A model generated the notes under the pieces. That model was not told the origin of the DNA. It saw nothing but the letters and a program-made list of their open reading frames with translations, and did no database searches. Below, piece after piece: positions 1 to 8,656 of a stretch of 45,794 bases of DNA; positions within the stretch are counted from its first letter, which is position 1; every line of letters starts with the position of its first letter. Both the position numbers and the translations under genes were made by a program. The stretch comes from Clostridiales bacterium (GTDB lineage Bacteria; Bacillota; Clostridia; Christensenellales; Pumilibacteraceae): the NCBI GenBank assembly GCA_015055625.1, contig SVHU01000020.1, forward strand, positions 1 through 45,794, given 5' to 3'.

Positions 1-80
1 CCCCAAAAAAAGAGCAAGAAAATATAAATACAGTAAAAGAACTTATAAGACGTATAAAAAACAGTAAACCGGATTGGTAA
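1..80 (+). CDS. C-terminal end of an unidentified gene (partial)
   Basis: A frame open from the window edge ends at TAA 78-80, with tail KELIRRIKNSKPDW. The same tail, ending RIKNSKRD with stop TGA 174-176, is repeated in the second 99-bp unit. In many Bacillota ctsR stands upstream of mcsA, but this tail does not look like the end of CtsR to me. It may be a real gene end that was duplicated, or chance reading through a repeat. The product is unknown. Confidence 0.3.
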   Translation, partial: PKKEQENINTVKELIRRIKNSKPDW

Positions 81-198
81 ATATTTTCAGTGGGGTCTGC
101 CCCAAAAAAAGAGCAAGAAAATATAAATACAGTAAAAGAACTTATAAGACGTATAAAAAACAGTAAACGTGATTGACAAATATCGACAGTGGGGTCTG
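1..198. repeat. 99-bp direct tandem repeat, two copies
   Basis: Two nearly identical units lie at 1-99 and 100-198. The first ~67 bases of each are the same, and both end with the CAGTGGGGTCTGCCCC hairpin. The unit is 33 codons long, so the reading frame is kept between copies. Divergence is limited to about 68-87 of the unit, around the stop codon of the reading frame it carries. The second copy runs up to the mcsA ribosome site. The first copy may extend beyond the window edge. Confidence 0.9.
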
Positions 199-219
199 CC
201 CCACAGGAGGACAAATATT

Positions 220-705
220 ATGTTATGTGATGATTGTAAAAGAAACGAAGCCTCATATCACGAGGTCAGAGAAATAAACGGATACAGAACTGACGTGCAT
301 CTATGTTCTGCATGCGCGCAAAAGAGAGGAGTGAAAACCGATTTTTCGTTATTCGATTCGCTACTTAGCGGATTTAGCCTGGACGCGTTTTCCTCGCCTC
401 AAAAAATAACCTCGTCCGTATGCTCTAAGTGCGGACACACTTTGGAGAACTACTACGAAACGGGTTTACTTGGCTGTAAGGATTGTTACGACGAGTTTGC
501 TTCTTACATTCTCCCATCGCTTCGTAATACCCAAGCCAAGGTTATGCATGCGGGAAAGAAGCCCGGACTAAAGAGCAACGTTATAAAAAATCCTGAATAC
601 GATAAGCTTAAGGCTCAGCTTTTAAAGTATGTAGAGGAAGAAGAATACGAGAAAGCTGCCGAAATTCAAGAGAAAATCCGCAAGATGGAAAAGGAGGGAA
701 AGTAG
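220..705 (+). CDS. mcsA: McsA, zinc-binding activator of McsB/ClpC
   Basis: A 161-residue protein. Its N-terminal half has four CxxC pairs (CDDC, CSAC, CSKC, CKDC), expected to bind zinc. The C-terminal ~35 residues form a UVR-type helical hairpin (LLKYVEEEEYEKAAEIQEKI). In the family, McsA activates the arginine kinase McsB and links it to ClpC. The start at 220 is chosen because AGGAGG lies at 205-210. A longer frame from 169 would begin inside the upstream repeat and add residues without homology. mcsB follows after one base, so the genes are translationally coupled in the usual mcsA-mcsB-clpC order. Confidence 0.92.
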   Translation: MLCDDCKRNEASYHEVREINGYRTDVHLCSACAQKRGVKTDFSLFDSLLSGFSLDAFSSPQKITSSVCSKCGHTLENYYETGLLGCKDCYDEFASYILPSLRNTQAKVMHAGKKPGLKSNVIKNPEYDKLKAQLLKYVEEEEYEKAAEIQEKIRKMEKEGK

Positions 706-706
706 T

Positions 707-1696
707 ATGAGAGATAACGATTTTGTAATAAGTTCGCGCATACGTATAGCCCGAAACGTTACAGGCTACCCCTTTCCTAACAAAATGGACGATAAGCGCG
801 CGTCAGTAATCGCAAGCTCTGTATACGACACTTTGAACAAAGACGGTAGCTATGAAATTAAGCCGGTTTCCAATCTTAGCGAAACACAGATAGGTACGCT
901 AAAAGAAAAGCGTTTAATGACTTCGGCGTTAGCGTCCACCACGTTTGGTTCGCTTATTCTAAAGCGCGACGAAAGCGTGAGTGTAATGATAAACGAGCTT
1001 GATCACGTCGTTATAAACACCTTCGAAAAGGGCTTCAATTTAGAAAAAGCTTACGAGGTAGCGGACGGTATTGAAAGTGCGCTAGAAGAAAAACTCAAGT
1101 TTGTTTTCTCCGACAAGCTCGGCTATCTCACGTCCTCTCCCTCTATGGTAGGAACAGGACTTAAAGTATCGGTAAAAATGTTCTTGCCCGCGCTCCATAT
1201 CACACACGCGCTTGCAGAGGTTGCATCCGCGCTATCGCGTATCAACATCTCGCTAAAAGCCACCGCCGATAACGAAACAAGCAACGGCTATGTGTACGAG
1301 CTTTCCTCGCTCCATACCCTTGGCGTTAGTGAGCAGGATATTATCGAAAAGGTGAAAAAGGCTGTTAACAGCGTTAAAAATTACGAACAGCAAGCAAGAG
1401 AAAAGATTTATAAAGAGAGTGAGGTCGACCTTAAAGACAAGATAATGCGCTCGTATGGTATTGCAACCAATTCGTACAAAATGGGCAGTAGCGAAATGCT
1501 ATCCACTCTTGCCTTTATCAGGCTTGGCGCATACTACAAAATCTTGCCGATATCCGACGTTAGCGTAATAGATTCGCTATCCTCTTCGCTTATGCCTTAC
1601 GCTATATACGAGTTCAAAAAAGGCGGTTTTAAGAGTGGTGAAGAACGTAGCATCTTTAGAGCAAGTAAGATAAAAGAAACACTAAAATCACTATAA
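707..1696 (+). CDS. mcsB: McsB-like phosphagen-kinase-fold protein, catalytic motifs degraded
   Basis: A 329-residue homologue of protein arginine kinase McsB (family length about 350-365). The nucleotide-binding start SSRIRIARN (residues 9-17) and the GTGL/LPAL core are kept, and it sits between mcsA and clpC. Several catalytic signatures are changed. The NEEDH acidic motif is NELDH (96-100). The conserved Cys before Pro (CPTN in the family) is Ser144 in SSPS. The RGxYGEGSE loop reads KATADNETS (184-192). The C-terminal NERD phospho-arginine segment reads GEER. It is therefore either a pseudokinase scaffold for McsA/ClpC or a very divergent enzyme. The family and position are clear; the activity is doubtful. 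Confidence 0.88.
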   Translation: MRDNDFVISSRIRIARNVTGYPFPNKMDDKRASVIASSVYDTLNKDGSYEIKPVSNLSETQIGTLKEKRLMTSALASTTFGSLILKRDESVSVMINELDHVVINTFEKGFNLEKAYEVADGIESALEEKLKFVFSDKLGYLTSSPSMVGTGLKVSVKMFLPALHITHALAEVASALSRINISLKATADNETSNGYVYELSSLHTLGVSEQDIIEKVKKAVNSVKNYEQQAREKIYKESEVDLKDKIMRSYGIATNSYKMGSSEMLSTLAFIRLGAYYKILPISDVSVIDSLSSSLMPYAIYEFKKGGFKSGEERSIFRASKIKETLKSL

Positions 1697-1738
1697 AAAG
1701 AAACTGCAAATTTGTAAAAATTTAAGGAGGACAATATA

Positions 1739-4138
1739 ATGAACTTCCCAAAATCAGAAAATTTAGCTAAGGTTCTCAAAGAAGCCGAGAACGTAGCTTT
1801 TCAATACTCAAACCCTGAAATCGGCACTGAGCATATTTTGTACGGGCTTGTAAAAACAGATTGTACAGCCGGTAGATTGCTCCGCGACGAGGGGGTAAAT
1901 ACCGCTTTTGCCGATGACGTATTCTCCCAAAACGAACACGTATCGATTATGGGTGGTATTTCTTATACAAAACGAAGCATCGAAACTATCCGCTATGCGC
2001 TTCGCGTTATGCAAAGCGTGGGCGCAGGTAAAGTGCATACCGAACACCTTTTATACGCGCTTCTTATGGACCAGACTTCGCTTGCGTATTGGCTTATAGC
2101 AAACTCTTACGGCGTGGACGTATCTGTGATAGTAAGAAAGCTGGAAGAGGTTATGCAGGGCGGAAGCGTTGAGGGCGAACCCGGCAATAACGCAACCGTT
2201 CCAGAAGACATCAAAGATCTTGGTGTAGACCTTACACAAAAAGCTCGCGAAAACAAGATAGATCCTATTATCGGAAGAGAGGAAGAGATTGAGCGAATTA
2301 TACAAATCTTGTGTAGAAAAACCAAGAACAATCCCGTGCTAATCGGAGAGCCTGGCGTAGGTAAAAGCGCCGTTGTAGAAGGACTTGCAAAAGCTATTGT
2401 GGACGGAAATGTTCCGGAGCTGTTGAAGAACAAAATAGTATTCACGCTCGATATCGGTTCGCTTGTTGCAGGTACAAAATACCGTGGCGCGCTCGAAGAA
2501 AAGCTAAAGGGCGCAATCGATATAGTAAGGGATAGCGGAAACATTATTCTCTTTATCGACGAGCTTCACACTCTTGCTCAAGCAGGTAGTAAAGAGGGTG
2601 AGGTATCCCCTTCCGATATCCTTAAGCCATATCTTGCGCGTGGCGAGCTTCAAACCATTGGCGCAACCACAACCGAGGAGTACCGCAAGTTTATCGAAAA
2701 GGACAAAGCGTTAGAGCGCCGTTTCCAACCCATTACCGTAAATCCGCCTACCGTTGAGCAGACTATTGAAATTCTCAAAGGCTTGCGTGAAAATTACGAA
2801 ACTTTCCATAAGGTAAAAATTTCGGACGAGGCAATCATAGCGTCAGCAAAGCTTTCGGACAGATATATCACCGACAGATTTTTGCCAGATAAGGCAATCG
2901 ACCTTATAGACGAGGCAATGAGTAAAGCTAAGGTTAGCGGAAACACTATCCCACCTGAGCATAAACAGCTTGTCGAAAAGTATAAAAAGCTCGTCAGGGA
3001 TATAGAAGAAGCAAGAAAACGCGAGGATTACAGGACTTGTAGTGCACTTAAGGAAGAGCGTTTGGCAGTAGAAAAGCAAATGACAGATCTTCGTATTACC
3101 TGGACAAAGGAAAACGAGCGTGTAACTCGTTCGATATCCGAAGATGATATTGCGGAAATTGTATCAAAGTGGACCAGAATCCCCGTTAGCAAGCTCAACG
3201 AAAATGAATCTCAGCGTTTGCTTAAGCTAGAAGAAATTTTACATCAAAGAGTAATAGGACAAGAGCAAGCGATAGTGAGCGTGTCTAAGGCAATACGTAG
3301 AGCAAGAGCAGGTCTTAAAGATCCTTCCCGTCCTATTGGAACGTTCTTGTTTATGGGCCCAACTGGTGTGGGCAAAACAGAGCTCACTAAAGCGTTATCG
3401 GAGGCTATGTTTGACAACGAAAATGCCGTTATTCGTCTTGACATGTCCGAGTATATGGAAAGTTATTCGGTAAGCAAGCTTATTGGCGCGCCTCCCGGAT
3501 ACGTAGGACATGACGACGGCGGTCAGCTTACCGAACAAGTTCGTCGTAAACCTTATTCGGTTGTGCTTTTTGACGAGATCGAGAAAGCTCACCCCGACGT
3601 TTACAATATTTTGCTTCAGATTATGGACGACGGACGTCTTACCGACGGACAAGGCAGGCTCGTAAGCTTTAAGAATACCATAATAATAATGACGTCAAAC
3701 GTAGGCGTAAACGAGCTTAAGGCAAAAACCAAAACGCTTGGCTTTGGTGCTAGCGAAAACGATATGAACCGCAATACCGACGACGTGTTGGATAACGCGC
3801 TAAGACGTCATTTCCGTCCGGAATTTCTCAACCGTATAGACGTAATTTGTAAGTTCCATCCGCTTACTAAAGAGCAAATTGGACAGATTGCAAAAATCCT
3901 TATCAAAAAGTTCGAAAAATCGCTTAAAGAACGCAATATTACGCTCAATATGACCCAAAATGCAATGGAGTACATTGCCAACAAGGGTTATGACGTAGAG
4001 TTTGGAGCAAGACCTCTTCGTAGAGTTATCGAGCAAGAGATTGAAGACAACGTAGCGGAAGGAATTATCGCAGGAACAATCAAGGATAATAGCTCGATTA
4101 CCGTAGACTGCGAAAACGGAACGATAGTTATCAAATAA
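1739..4138 (+). CDS. clpC: ClpC, Hsp100/AAA+ unfoldase
   Basis: A 799-residue class I Clp ATPase. It has an N-terminal double Clp_N repeat (~1-145), a first AAA+ module with Walker A GEPGVGKS (~203) and Walker B ILFIDE, and a central UVR-containing middle domain (~413-450) that is the McsA/MecA docking region in ClpC. The second AAA+ module has GPTGVGKT (~540) and VVLFDEIEKAH, followed by a ClpB-D2-small C-terminal domain. It unfolds substrates for ClpP, encoded at 37373. AAGGAGG precedes the ATG. It follows mcsB by 42 bp and closes the operon. No CtsR box or CIRCE element was seen upstream. Confidence 0.95.
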   Translation: MNFPKSENLAKVLKEAENVAFQYSNPEIGTEHILYGLVKTDCTAGRLLRDEGVNTAFADDVFSQNEHVSIMGGISYTKRSIETIRYALRVMQSVGAGKVHTEHLLYALLMDQTSLAYWLIANSYGVDVSVIVRKLEEVMQGGSVEGEPGNNATVPEDIKDLGVDLTQKARENKIDPIIGREEEIERIIQILCRKTKNNPVLIGEPGVGKSAVVEGLAKAIVDGNVPELLKNKIVFTLDIGSLVAGTKYRGALEEKLKGAIDIVRDSGNIILFIDELHTLAQAGSKEGEVSPSDILKPYLARGELQTIGATTTEEYRKFIEKDKALERRFQPITVNPPTVEQTIEILKGLRENYETFHKVKISDEAIIASAKLSDRYITDRFLPDKAIDLIDEAMSKAKVSGNTIPPEHKQLVEKYKKLVRDIEEARKREDYRTCSALKEERLAVEKQMTDLRITWTKENERVTRSISEDDIAEIVSKWTRIPVSKLNENESQRLLKLEEILHQRVIGQEQAIVSVSKAIRRARAGLKDPSRPIGTFLFMGPTGVGKTELTKALSEAMFDNENAVIRLDMSEYMESYSVSKLIGAPPGYVGHDDGGQLTEQVRRKPYSVVLFDEIEKAHPDVYNILLQIMDDGRLTDGQGRLVSFKNTIIIMTSNVGVNELKAKTKTLGFGASENDMNRNTDDVLDNALRRHFRPEFLNRIDVICKFHPLTKEQIGQIAKILIKKFEKSLKERNITLNMTQNAMEYIANKGYDVEFGARPLRRVIEQEIEDNVAEGIIAGTIKDNSSITVDCENGTIVIK

Positions 4139-4172
4139 ATTTTTCTTCTTATTCTCCTTTATAAACGGAAAG

Positions 4173-4215
4173 CCGTGTGCAAGAAAGCTTAGAAAGCATA
4201 TTGCAGGCGGTTTTT
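4173..4215 (+). terminator. Intrinsic terminator after clpC
   Basis: A stem with symmetrical internal loops: CCG/CGG, TGCAA/TTGCA and GCTT/AAGC, with a short AGA loop, followed by TTTTT. It lies 34 bp after the clpC stop. Confidence 0.6.
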
Positions 4216-4302
4216 CGCTTTATTTGTGGCAAGCTGTATTTGTTAACCACAATATGTGGGAAAAATTTTTATATAATTTTCAAAAAAATTTTCAAATTGG
4301 TA

Positions 4303-4331
4303 TTTACAATTACAATATTATGTGGTATAAT
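4303..4331 (+). promoter_or_regulatory. Sigma-A promoter of hpf
   Basis: -35 TTTACA (4303-4308), 17 bp spacer, -10 TATAAT (4326-4331). A 13-bp palindrome (CCACA-ATA-TGTGG) lies upstream at 4247-4259 and could be a regulator site. Confidence 0.8.
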
Positions 4332-4366
4332 ATAATCAAGTTAATAAACCTAAAGGGGGATTTCTT

Positions 4367-4891
4367 ATGAGAGTAGAATTTTTATGTAAGAACTACAATG
4401 CGAGCGACAAACTTAAAGACATTATCCGTCGTAAAATCGACAAGCTGGACAAGTTTTTCGAAAACGAAACAACGGTAAAGGTCGTTCTCAAAGAAACCAA
4501 GGATATCGAAACGATGGAAGTTACGGTAAATCTTACCGGATGCTTTATTCGAGGCGAAGTATCGGGCGACAATATGTACGACAATATCGACTTAGTATTG
4601 CCCAAGCTCGAAAAGCAGATAATCAAGCATCACAACAAGATCAAGTCCAAGAAAGGTAACGTAAAAGATCTCGACGTATACGCTGTTGAAGAGTCAAAAG
4701 TAATACCCAAGCAAAAGGTTGTAAGAGAAAAGGTGTTTGACCTTGTTCCCATGACTGTTGACGATGCAATCGAAGAGATCGAGCTTCTCGGACACGACTT
4801 CTACGTATTCTTGAACAAAGCAACCGGAAACGTTTGCGTTCTGTACTTGCGTAACGACAAAGACTACGGTCTTATCGAAACCAGACAATAA
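4367..4891 (+). CDS. hpf: Ribosome hibernation promoting factor, long form
   Basis: A 174-residue protein. Its N-terminal ~95 residues are the ribosome-binding S30AE domain (KIDKLDKFFENETTVKVVL). A linker leads to the C-terminal dimerisation domain (~115-174, beginning KVVREKVFDLVPMTVDDAIE and including GHDFYVFLNKATGNVCVLY). Long-form HPF dimerises 70S ribosomes into inactive 100S particles in stationary phase or stress. Its promoter is at 4303-4331, and AAAGGGGG precedes the ATG. pgi starts 36 bp downstream with no clear terminator between, so the two may be cotranscribed. Confidence 0.95.
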   Translation: MRVEFLCKNYNASDKLKDIIRRKIDKLDKFFENETTVKVVLKETKDIETMEVTVNLTGCFIRGEVSGDNMYDNIDLVLPKLEKQIIKHHNKIKSKKGNVKDLDVYAVEESKVIPKQKVVREKVFDLVPMTVDDAIEEIELLGHDFYVFLNKATGNVCVLYLRNDKDYGLIETRQ

Positions 4892-4927
4892 TTTAATGCA
4901 CAAAACTTTATAGGAGTAAAGATAAAA

Positions 4928-6316
4928 ATGAAATTGAGATTTGATTACAACAACATGATGACCTCGTACGTTGGCGAGCACGGCGTAAACCCCGCTTGCA
5001 TCGATGCAGACAAAGAGGTTATCGCATCTGCGTTTAAGACGGTTATGGACAACCGTGGTAAGGGCTGGCAAGAATGGTGCGATCTTCCTTACGCTAGCGA
5101 AGAGTACCTCGACGAAATGATTTCCTACTGTGGCGATATCGGCAAAAAGGCTGAAAGCTTCGTAGTATTCGGAATCGGCGGAAGCGCTCTTGGTCCTCTT
5201 GCAGTAGCAACTTCGCTTATCCACCTTCACCACAACGAACTTCCCGCTTCTAAGCGTAAGGGCCCCAAGCTTTACGTAGAAGATAACGTAGATCCCGAGA
5301 GAATGAGCGCGCTTTTAGACGTTCTTGACCTTAAGACAGCATACTTCAACGTTATTACCAAGAGCGGAGAAACGAGCGAAACTCTTACTCAATTCTTGAT
5401 TTTGTACAATATGCTCAAGAAAGAGCTTGGTGTAGAGGAAGCTAAAAAGCACATTATTGTAACCACCACCGTTGGTAAAGGAACTCTTTATAACATTTCC
5501 GCAAAGGAAGGCTTTAAGGTTTATGACGTACAAAAGGGCGTAGGCGGAAGATTCTCCGTTCTCTCCCCCGTAGGTCTTGTAACCTTTGCTGCTATGGGTA
5601 TGGATATCAAGGCTATGCTCAAAGGCGCTGCTACTATGGCAGAAGCCAGTGCAAACGGCGATATCTATAAAAATCCCACTCTTATGTCCGCATACCTTAA
5701 GTGGGTATCTATGAAGCAAGGCAAAAACATCTCCGTTTTGATGCCTTATGCAGACGGACTTAAGTATATGGCAGACTTCTATTGCCAGATCTGGGCGGAA
5801 TCTTTGGGTAAAGAAGTTGACGTAAACGGCAAGGTTATTAACGCAGGTCAAACCCCTGCAAAAGCTTTGGGCGTTACCGATCAGCACAGCCAGGTTCAGC
5901 TTTATACCGAAGGCCCGTTTGATAAGGTTGTAACCTTTATCGCAGTAGACGAGTATAGAAGCACCGTAACCATTCCTCACGACGACGTTGACGCTTGCGA
6001 TTTCCTTAAGGGACACACCATGAACGAGCTTATCAACGCAGAGCGTAAGGCTACCGAGTTTGCTCTTATGAAGGCAGGAAGAAGCAACTTTACTATCTAT
6101 CTTCCCGTTGTAAACGAAGAAACCGTTGGTGAACTTTTGATGTACTTTATGTACGATACCGCATTTGCAGGCGCGCTTCTCAACATCGACGCATACAATC
6201 AGCCCGGTGTAGAAGAAGGCAAGAAAGCAACTTTCGCAATGCTTGGACGTGCCGGCTACGAGGCAAAGCTTGCCGAAGTTAACGCCGTAGTAAAAGACGA
6301 TAAGTTCATTATCTAA
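4928..6316 (+). CDS. pgi: Glucose-6-phosphate isomerase
   Basis: A 462-residue enzyme that interconverts glucose-6-phosphate and fructose-6-phosphate in the cytoplasm. Visible motifs are GIGGSALGP (82-90) and the phosphate-binding TKSGETSETL (~144-153), then GVGGRFSVLSPVG. The active-site segment TPAKALGVTDQHSQ is towards the C-terminus. Length fits the short bacterial PGI form. AGGAG lies upstream of the ATG. A strong terminator follows 23 bp after the stop. Confidence 0.96.
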   Translation: MKLRFDYNNMMTSYVGEHGVNPACIDADKEVIASAFKTVMDNRGKGWQEWCDLPYASEEYLDEMISYCGDIGKKAESFVVFGIGGSALGPLAVATSLIHLHHNELPASKRKGPKLYVEDNVDPERMSALLDVLDLKTAYFNVITKSGETSETLTQFLILYNMLKKELGVEEAKKHIIVTTTVGKGTLYNISAKEGFKVYDVQKGVGGRFSVLSPVGLVTFAAMGMDIKAMLKGAATMAEASANGDIYKNPTLMSAYLKWVSMKQGKNISVLMPYADGLKYMADFYCQIWAESLGKEVDVNGKVINAGQTPAKALGVTDQHSQVQLYTEGPFDKVVTFIAVDEYRSTVTIPHDDVDACDFLKGHTMNELINAERKATEFALMKAGRSNFTIYLPVVNEETVGELLMYFMYDTAFAGALLNIDAYNQPGVEEGKKATFAMLGRAGYEAKLAEVNAVVKDDKFII

Positions 6317-6338
6317 CAAACAACTAAATAAACAATCC

Positions 6339-6375
6339 AAAACCTGATCGGAAAAATCTTCCGCTCAGGTTTTTT
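6339..6375 (+). terminator. Intrinsic terminator after pgi
   Basis: Stem AAAACCTGA-CGGAA / TTCCG-TCAGGTTTT around a short AAATC loop, ending in TTTTTT. Confidence 0.9.
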
Positions 6376-7680
6376 GTGTCTAAAAAACGGAAGGAAGTAA
6401 AGCCCTTCCCTACACCAACGTAGACGGTGCGGAGGCGCACACCAACGTGGACGTTGGATCCGAAATGTTGTGCTTTAACAAAGCAAGTAATTAAGTGTAG
6501 TTAGTTATTATGTAGGGGCGATTCACGAATCGCCCTAAATAACAAACAATTCCCCTCATCCCTCCCAGCCGTCATTGCGAGCGTAGCGCGGCAATCCCCA
6601 GGCTTAAAGTTTGACCTGATATTTGTGCTTTAGCAAAGCAAGTAATTAGAAACCGTTAGTTTTTCATATCGGGAGTGGACCTGTCCACCGATTCACGAAT
6701 CGGTGCGAAGGCGCACCAACGTAGACGTTGGATCCGAAATGTTGTGCTTTGAGTAAACGCTAGCAAATTACCTAGCGTCAGTAATTATGTAGGGGCGATT
6801 CACGAATCGCCCACTATGATAAAGCAATCCGCACCGGAAGGGTTGGATAAACTAATTATCTTTTCGCAATAAAATCCCTCAGACAAAACTGAAAGTTTTG
6901 CCAGCTCCCTTTACAAAGGAGCCTTTATAAAGCTAATTCGTAGACGATATAAATGTAGGGGAGTCTATTCTCCCGAAAACACCATACAATAAATAAAATT
7001 CGGGACGCCTAATAGACGTCCCCTGCAATTACATTATAACCTTATACCCTACCACCGTCATTGCGAGTCTATGCAGTAGGAGTGGCAATCTCCAAGCTTA
7101 AAGCTTGACCTGATATTTGTACTTTGAGTAAACGCTAGCAAATTACCTAGCGTCAGTAATTATGTAGGGGTGATGCTTGAATCGGTGCGGAGGCGCACAC
7201 CCAATATTATAAAGCTAATTCACAAACGATATAAATGTAGGGGAGTCTATCCTCCCCGCAATGTTGGTCTGCACCAAATATGCCAACGTAGACGGTGCGA
7301 AGGCGCACGCCCAATATACCCTCACGACGTCATTGCGAGCGAAGCGTGGCAATCCCGGTGCGAAGGCGAACCAACGTGGACGTTGGATCCGAAATGTTGT
7401 GCTTTGAGTAAAGCAAATAAATACCTAGCGTCAGTAATTATGTAGGGGCGATTCACGAATCGCCCACTATATCGACCGTGGGGCTGCCTCACTGTTATCT
7501 CGACCAAGCGATAGCGCGTGGAGATATCTAGAGATTTCTCGACTACCGCTCGAAATGACAGAGTGCAGATAGGTCTACACCCGAAATGTTGTACTTTAAC
7601 AAAGCAAGTAAATAGCAATTGTAAGTTATTGTGTAGGGAGGCGACTGCCGAATCGTCCCAATATTTTTTCAAAAATTTTC
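6376..7680. repeat. Mosaic of short palindromic repeats, no gene
   Basis: About 1.3 kb without a credible gene. It is built from recurring blocks: the palindrome GGGCGATTCACGAATCGCCC (6516-6535, 6793-6812, 7446-7465, plus decayed copies near 7163 and 7637), CCAACGT-AG-ACGTTGG boxes, GGTGCGAAGGCGCAC hairpins, CGTCATTGCGAGCG...GGCAATC boxes (near 6570, 7055, 7330), AAGCTTAAAGCTT, and a CCCTCAGACAAAACTG...AAAGGAGCC module (6876-6930). Between the blocks lie linkers of a few types that recur elsewhere in the window. Short frames here, such as 7170-7445, are repeat translations. Confidence 0.88.
6811..6945. repeat. ~135-bp module, also found twice near 44.6-45.0 kb
   Basis: The segment from the ACTATGATAAAGCAATCCG region through GGAAGGGTTGGATAAACTAA, the CAGACAAAACTGAAAGTTTTG hairpin and CTCCCTTTACAAAGGAG is repeated almost exactly at about 44613-44743 and 44848-44980, 38 kb away. 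Confidence 0.85.
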
Positions 7681-7690
7681 TGAAAAACGC

Positions 7691-7719
7691 TTGACAAATA
7701 CAATACTTCGTGATACGAT
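7691..7719 (+). promoter_or_regulatory. Promoter of the padR operon
   Basis: -35 TTGACA (7691-7696), 17 bp spacer, -10 TACGAT (7714-7719). Confidence 0.8.
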
Positions 7720-7723
7720 GTAT
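7703..7723. promoter_or_regulatory. Palindromic operator candidate over the padR -10
   Basis: A 21-bp imperfect palindrome with matched arms ATAC-n-TCGT and ACGA-n-GTAT around a 3-bp centre. It covers the -10 of the promoter. PadR regulators commonly repress their own operon from such sites, so this is the likely autoregulatory operator. The role is inferred. Confidence 0.55.
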
Positions 7724-7743
7724 ACCGTAACAGGAGGTATACA

Positions 7744-8061
7744 GTGGATATACAGCTAAAACGAGGAATGTTAGACGTATGTGTTCTTACGGCTATAAAA
7801 AACGAAGATACTTACGGATATCAGATTATTAAAAACGTAAGACCGTATATAGAGTTGTCCGAATCGACCTTATATACAATATTAAAGCGTTTAGAGGGAG
7901 CAAATATGCTTACGGTACGCTCGTTAGAGCACGACGGCAGACTAAGGAAATATTATCATATTACCGAAAAAGGTCTGAAAAGGATTGAAGAATTTAAGGA
8001 CGAGTGGAAAGAAATGATGTTGATTTATTCTTTTATAATGAAGGAGGGAGCTAATGAATAA
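7744..8061 (+). CDS. PadR-family transcriptional regulator
   Basis: A 105-residue winged-helix regulator of the small PadR class. It shows the typical start LKRGMLDVCVLTAI, the recognition helix ESTLYTILKRLE and the wing GRLRKYYHITEKG. The GTG start follows AGGAGG (7732-7737). Its end overlaps the start of the next gene by 8 bp, so the three genes at 7744-9558 form a tight operon. PadR with HAAS/DUF1700 and DUF4097 genes is a recurrent Bacillota arrangement tied to envelope or antimicrobial stress. The inducer is unknown. Confidence 0.93.
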   Translation: MDIQLKRGMLDVCVLTAIKNEDTYGYQIIKNVRPYIELSESTLYTILKRLEGANMLTVRSLEHDGRLRKYYHITEKGLKRIEEFKDEWKEMMLIYSFIMKEGANE

Positions 8062-8656
8062 GCGAGAATTTTTAGATAAGCTAGCTAAGGGCTTGTCGGG
8101 CTTGCCTAAAAAAGAGAGGGAAGAACGCATAGCTTTTTATAGCGAAATGATAGACGATAGAGTTGAGGACGGAATGAATGAAGCGGACGCTGTTGCGCAA
8201 ATTGGCGACGTGGACGAAATTACAGCTCAAATTATAGCAGATTGTCCCCTATCTAAGCTAATTAAAGAACGTGTTTCTCAAAAAAGAGCGTTAAAAGTAT
8301 GGGAGATAATACTTTTAGTGTTAGGCTCACCAATATGGCTGACTTTGCTTCTTTCCGCAATTATCGTAGTAATTGCGCTTTACGTTGTATTGTGGGCGGT
8401 AGTAATTTCCTTGTGGGCAGGCTTTGTATCGCTTATAGCAGTGTCGGCGTACGGCATAGTTGCAGGAACAATATATGCTTTTGGCGAGTTTGCACATACG
8501 GGAATATTTATGATAGGCGTTGCAATCTTTGCTATGGGCGCAGGCGTATTTATGTTTTACGGTTGCAAATACGCTACGAAAGGCGTGTGGCTAATAGCAA
8601 AAAAAGCATTGCTGAAAACCAAGAAATCACTAGTTAAAAAGGAGCGCGCGTTATGA
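8054..8656 (+). CDS. HAAS/DUF1700-family membrane protein
   Basis: A 200-residue protein. The N-terminal ~75 residues form the HAAS signature (KREFLDKLAKGLSGLPKKER, followed by a MIDDRVEDGMNEADAVAQIG helix). About four hydrophobic segments follow (roughly 80-170), and the end is basic. HAAS domains accompany PadR regulators and are thought to couple membrane state to the regulator or partner protein. It is translationally coupled at both ends: an 8-bp overlap with padR and ATGA with the next gene. Confidence 0.88.
   Translation: MNKREFLDKLAKGLSGLPKKEREERIAFYSEMIDDRVEDGMNEADAVAQIGDVDEITAQIIADCPLSKLIKERVSQKRALKVWEIILLVLGSPIWLTLLLSAIIVVIALYVVLWAVVISLWAGFVSLIAVSAYGIVAGTIYAFGEFAHTGIFMIGVAIFAMGAGVFMFYGCKYATKGVWLIAKKALLKTKKSLVKKERAL

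Noticed and set aside
4247-4259. TTAACCACA-like sequence as a DnaA box
   Set aside because: A single imperfect match with no cluster and no dnaA/dnaN context; more simply a small palindrome upstream of hpf.
5315-6340. Long minus-strand ORF opposite pgi (341 codons)
   Set aside because: It is a mirror of a clear pgi coding frame, with no start signal and no recognisable family.
7170-7445. 91-codon ORF in the mosaic region
   Set aside because: Entirely composed of repeat blocks; no ribosome site.
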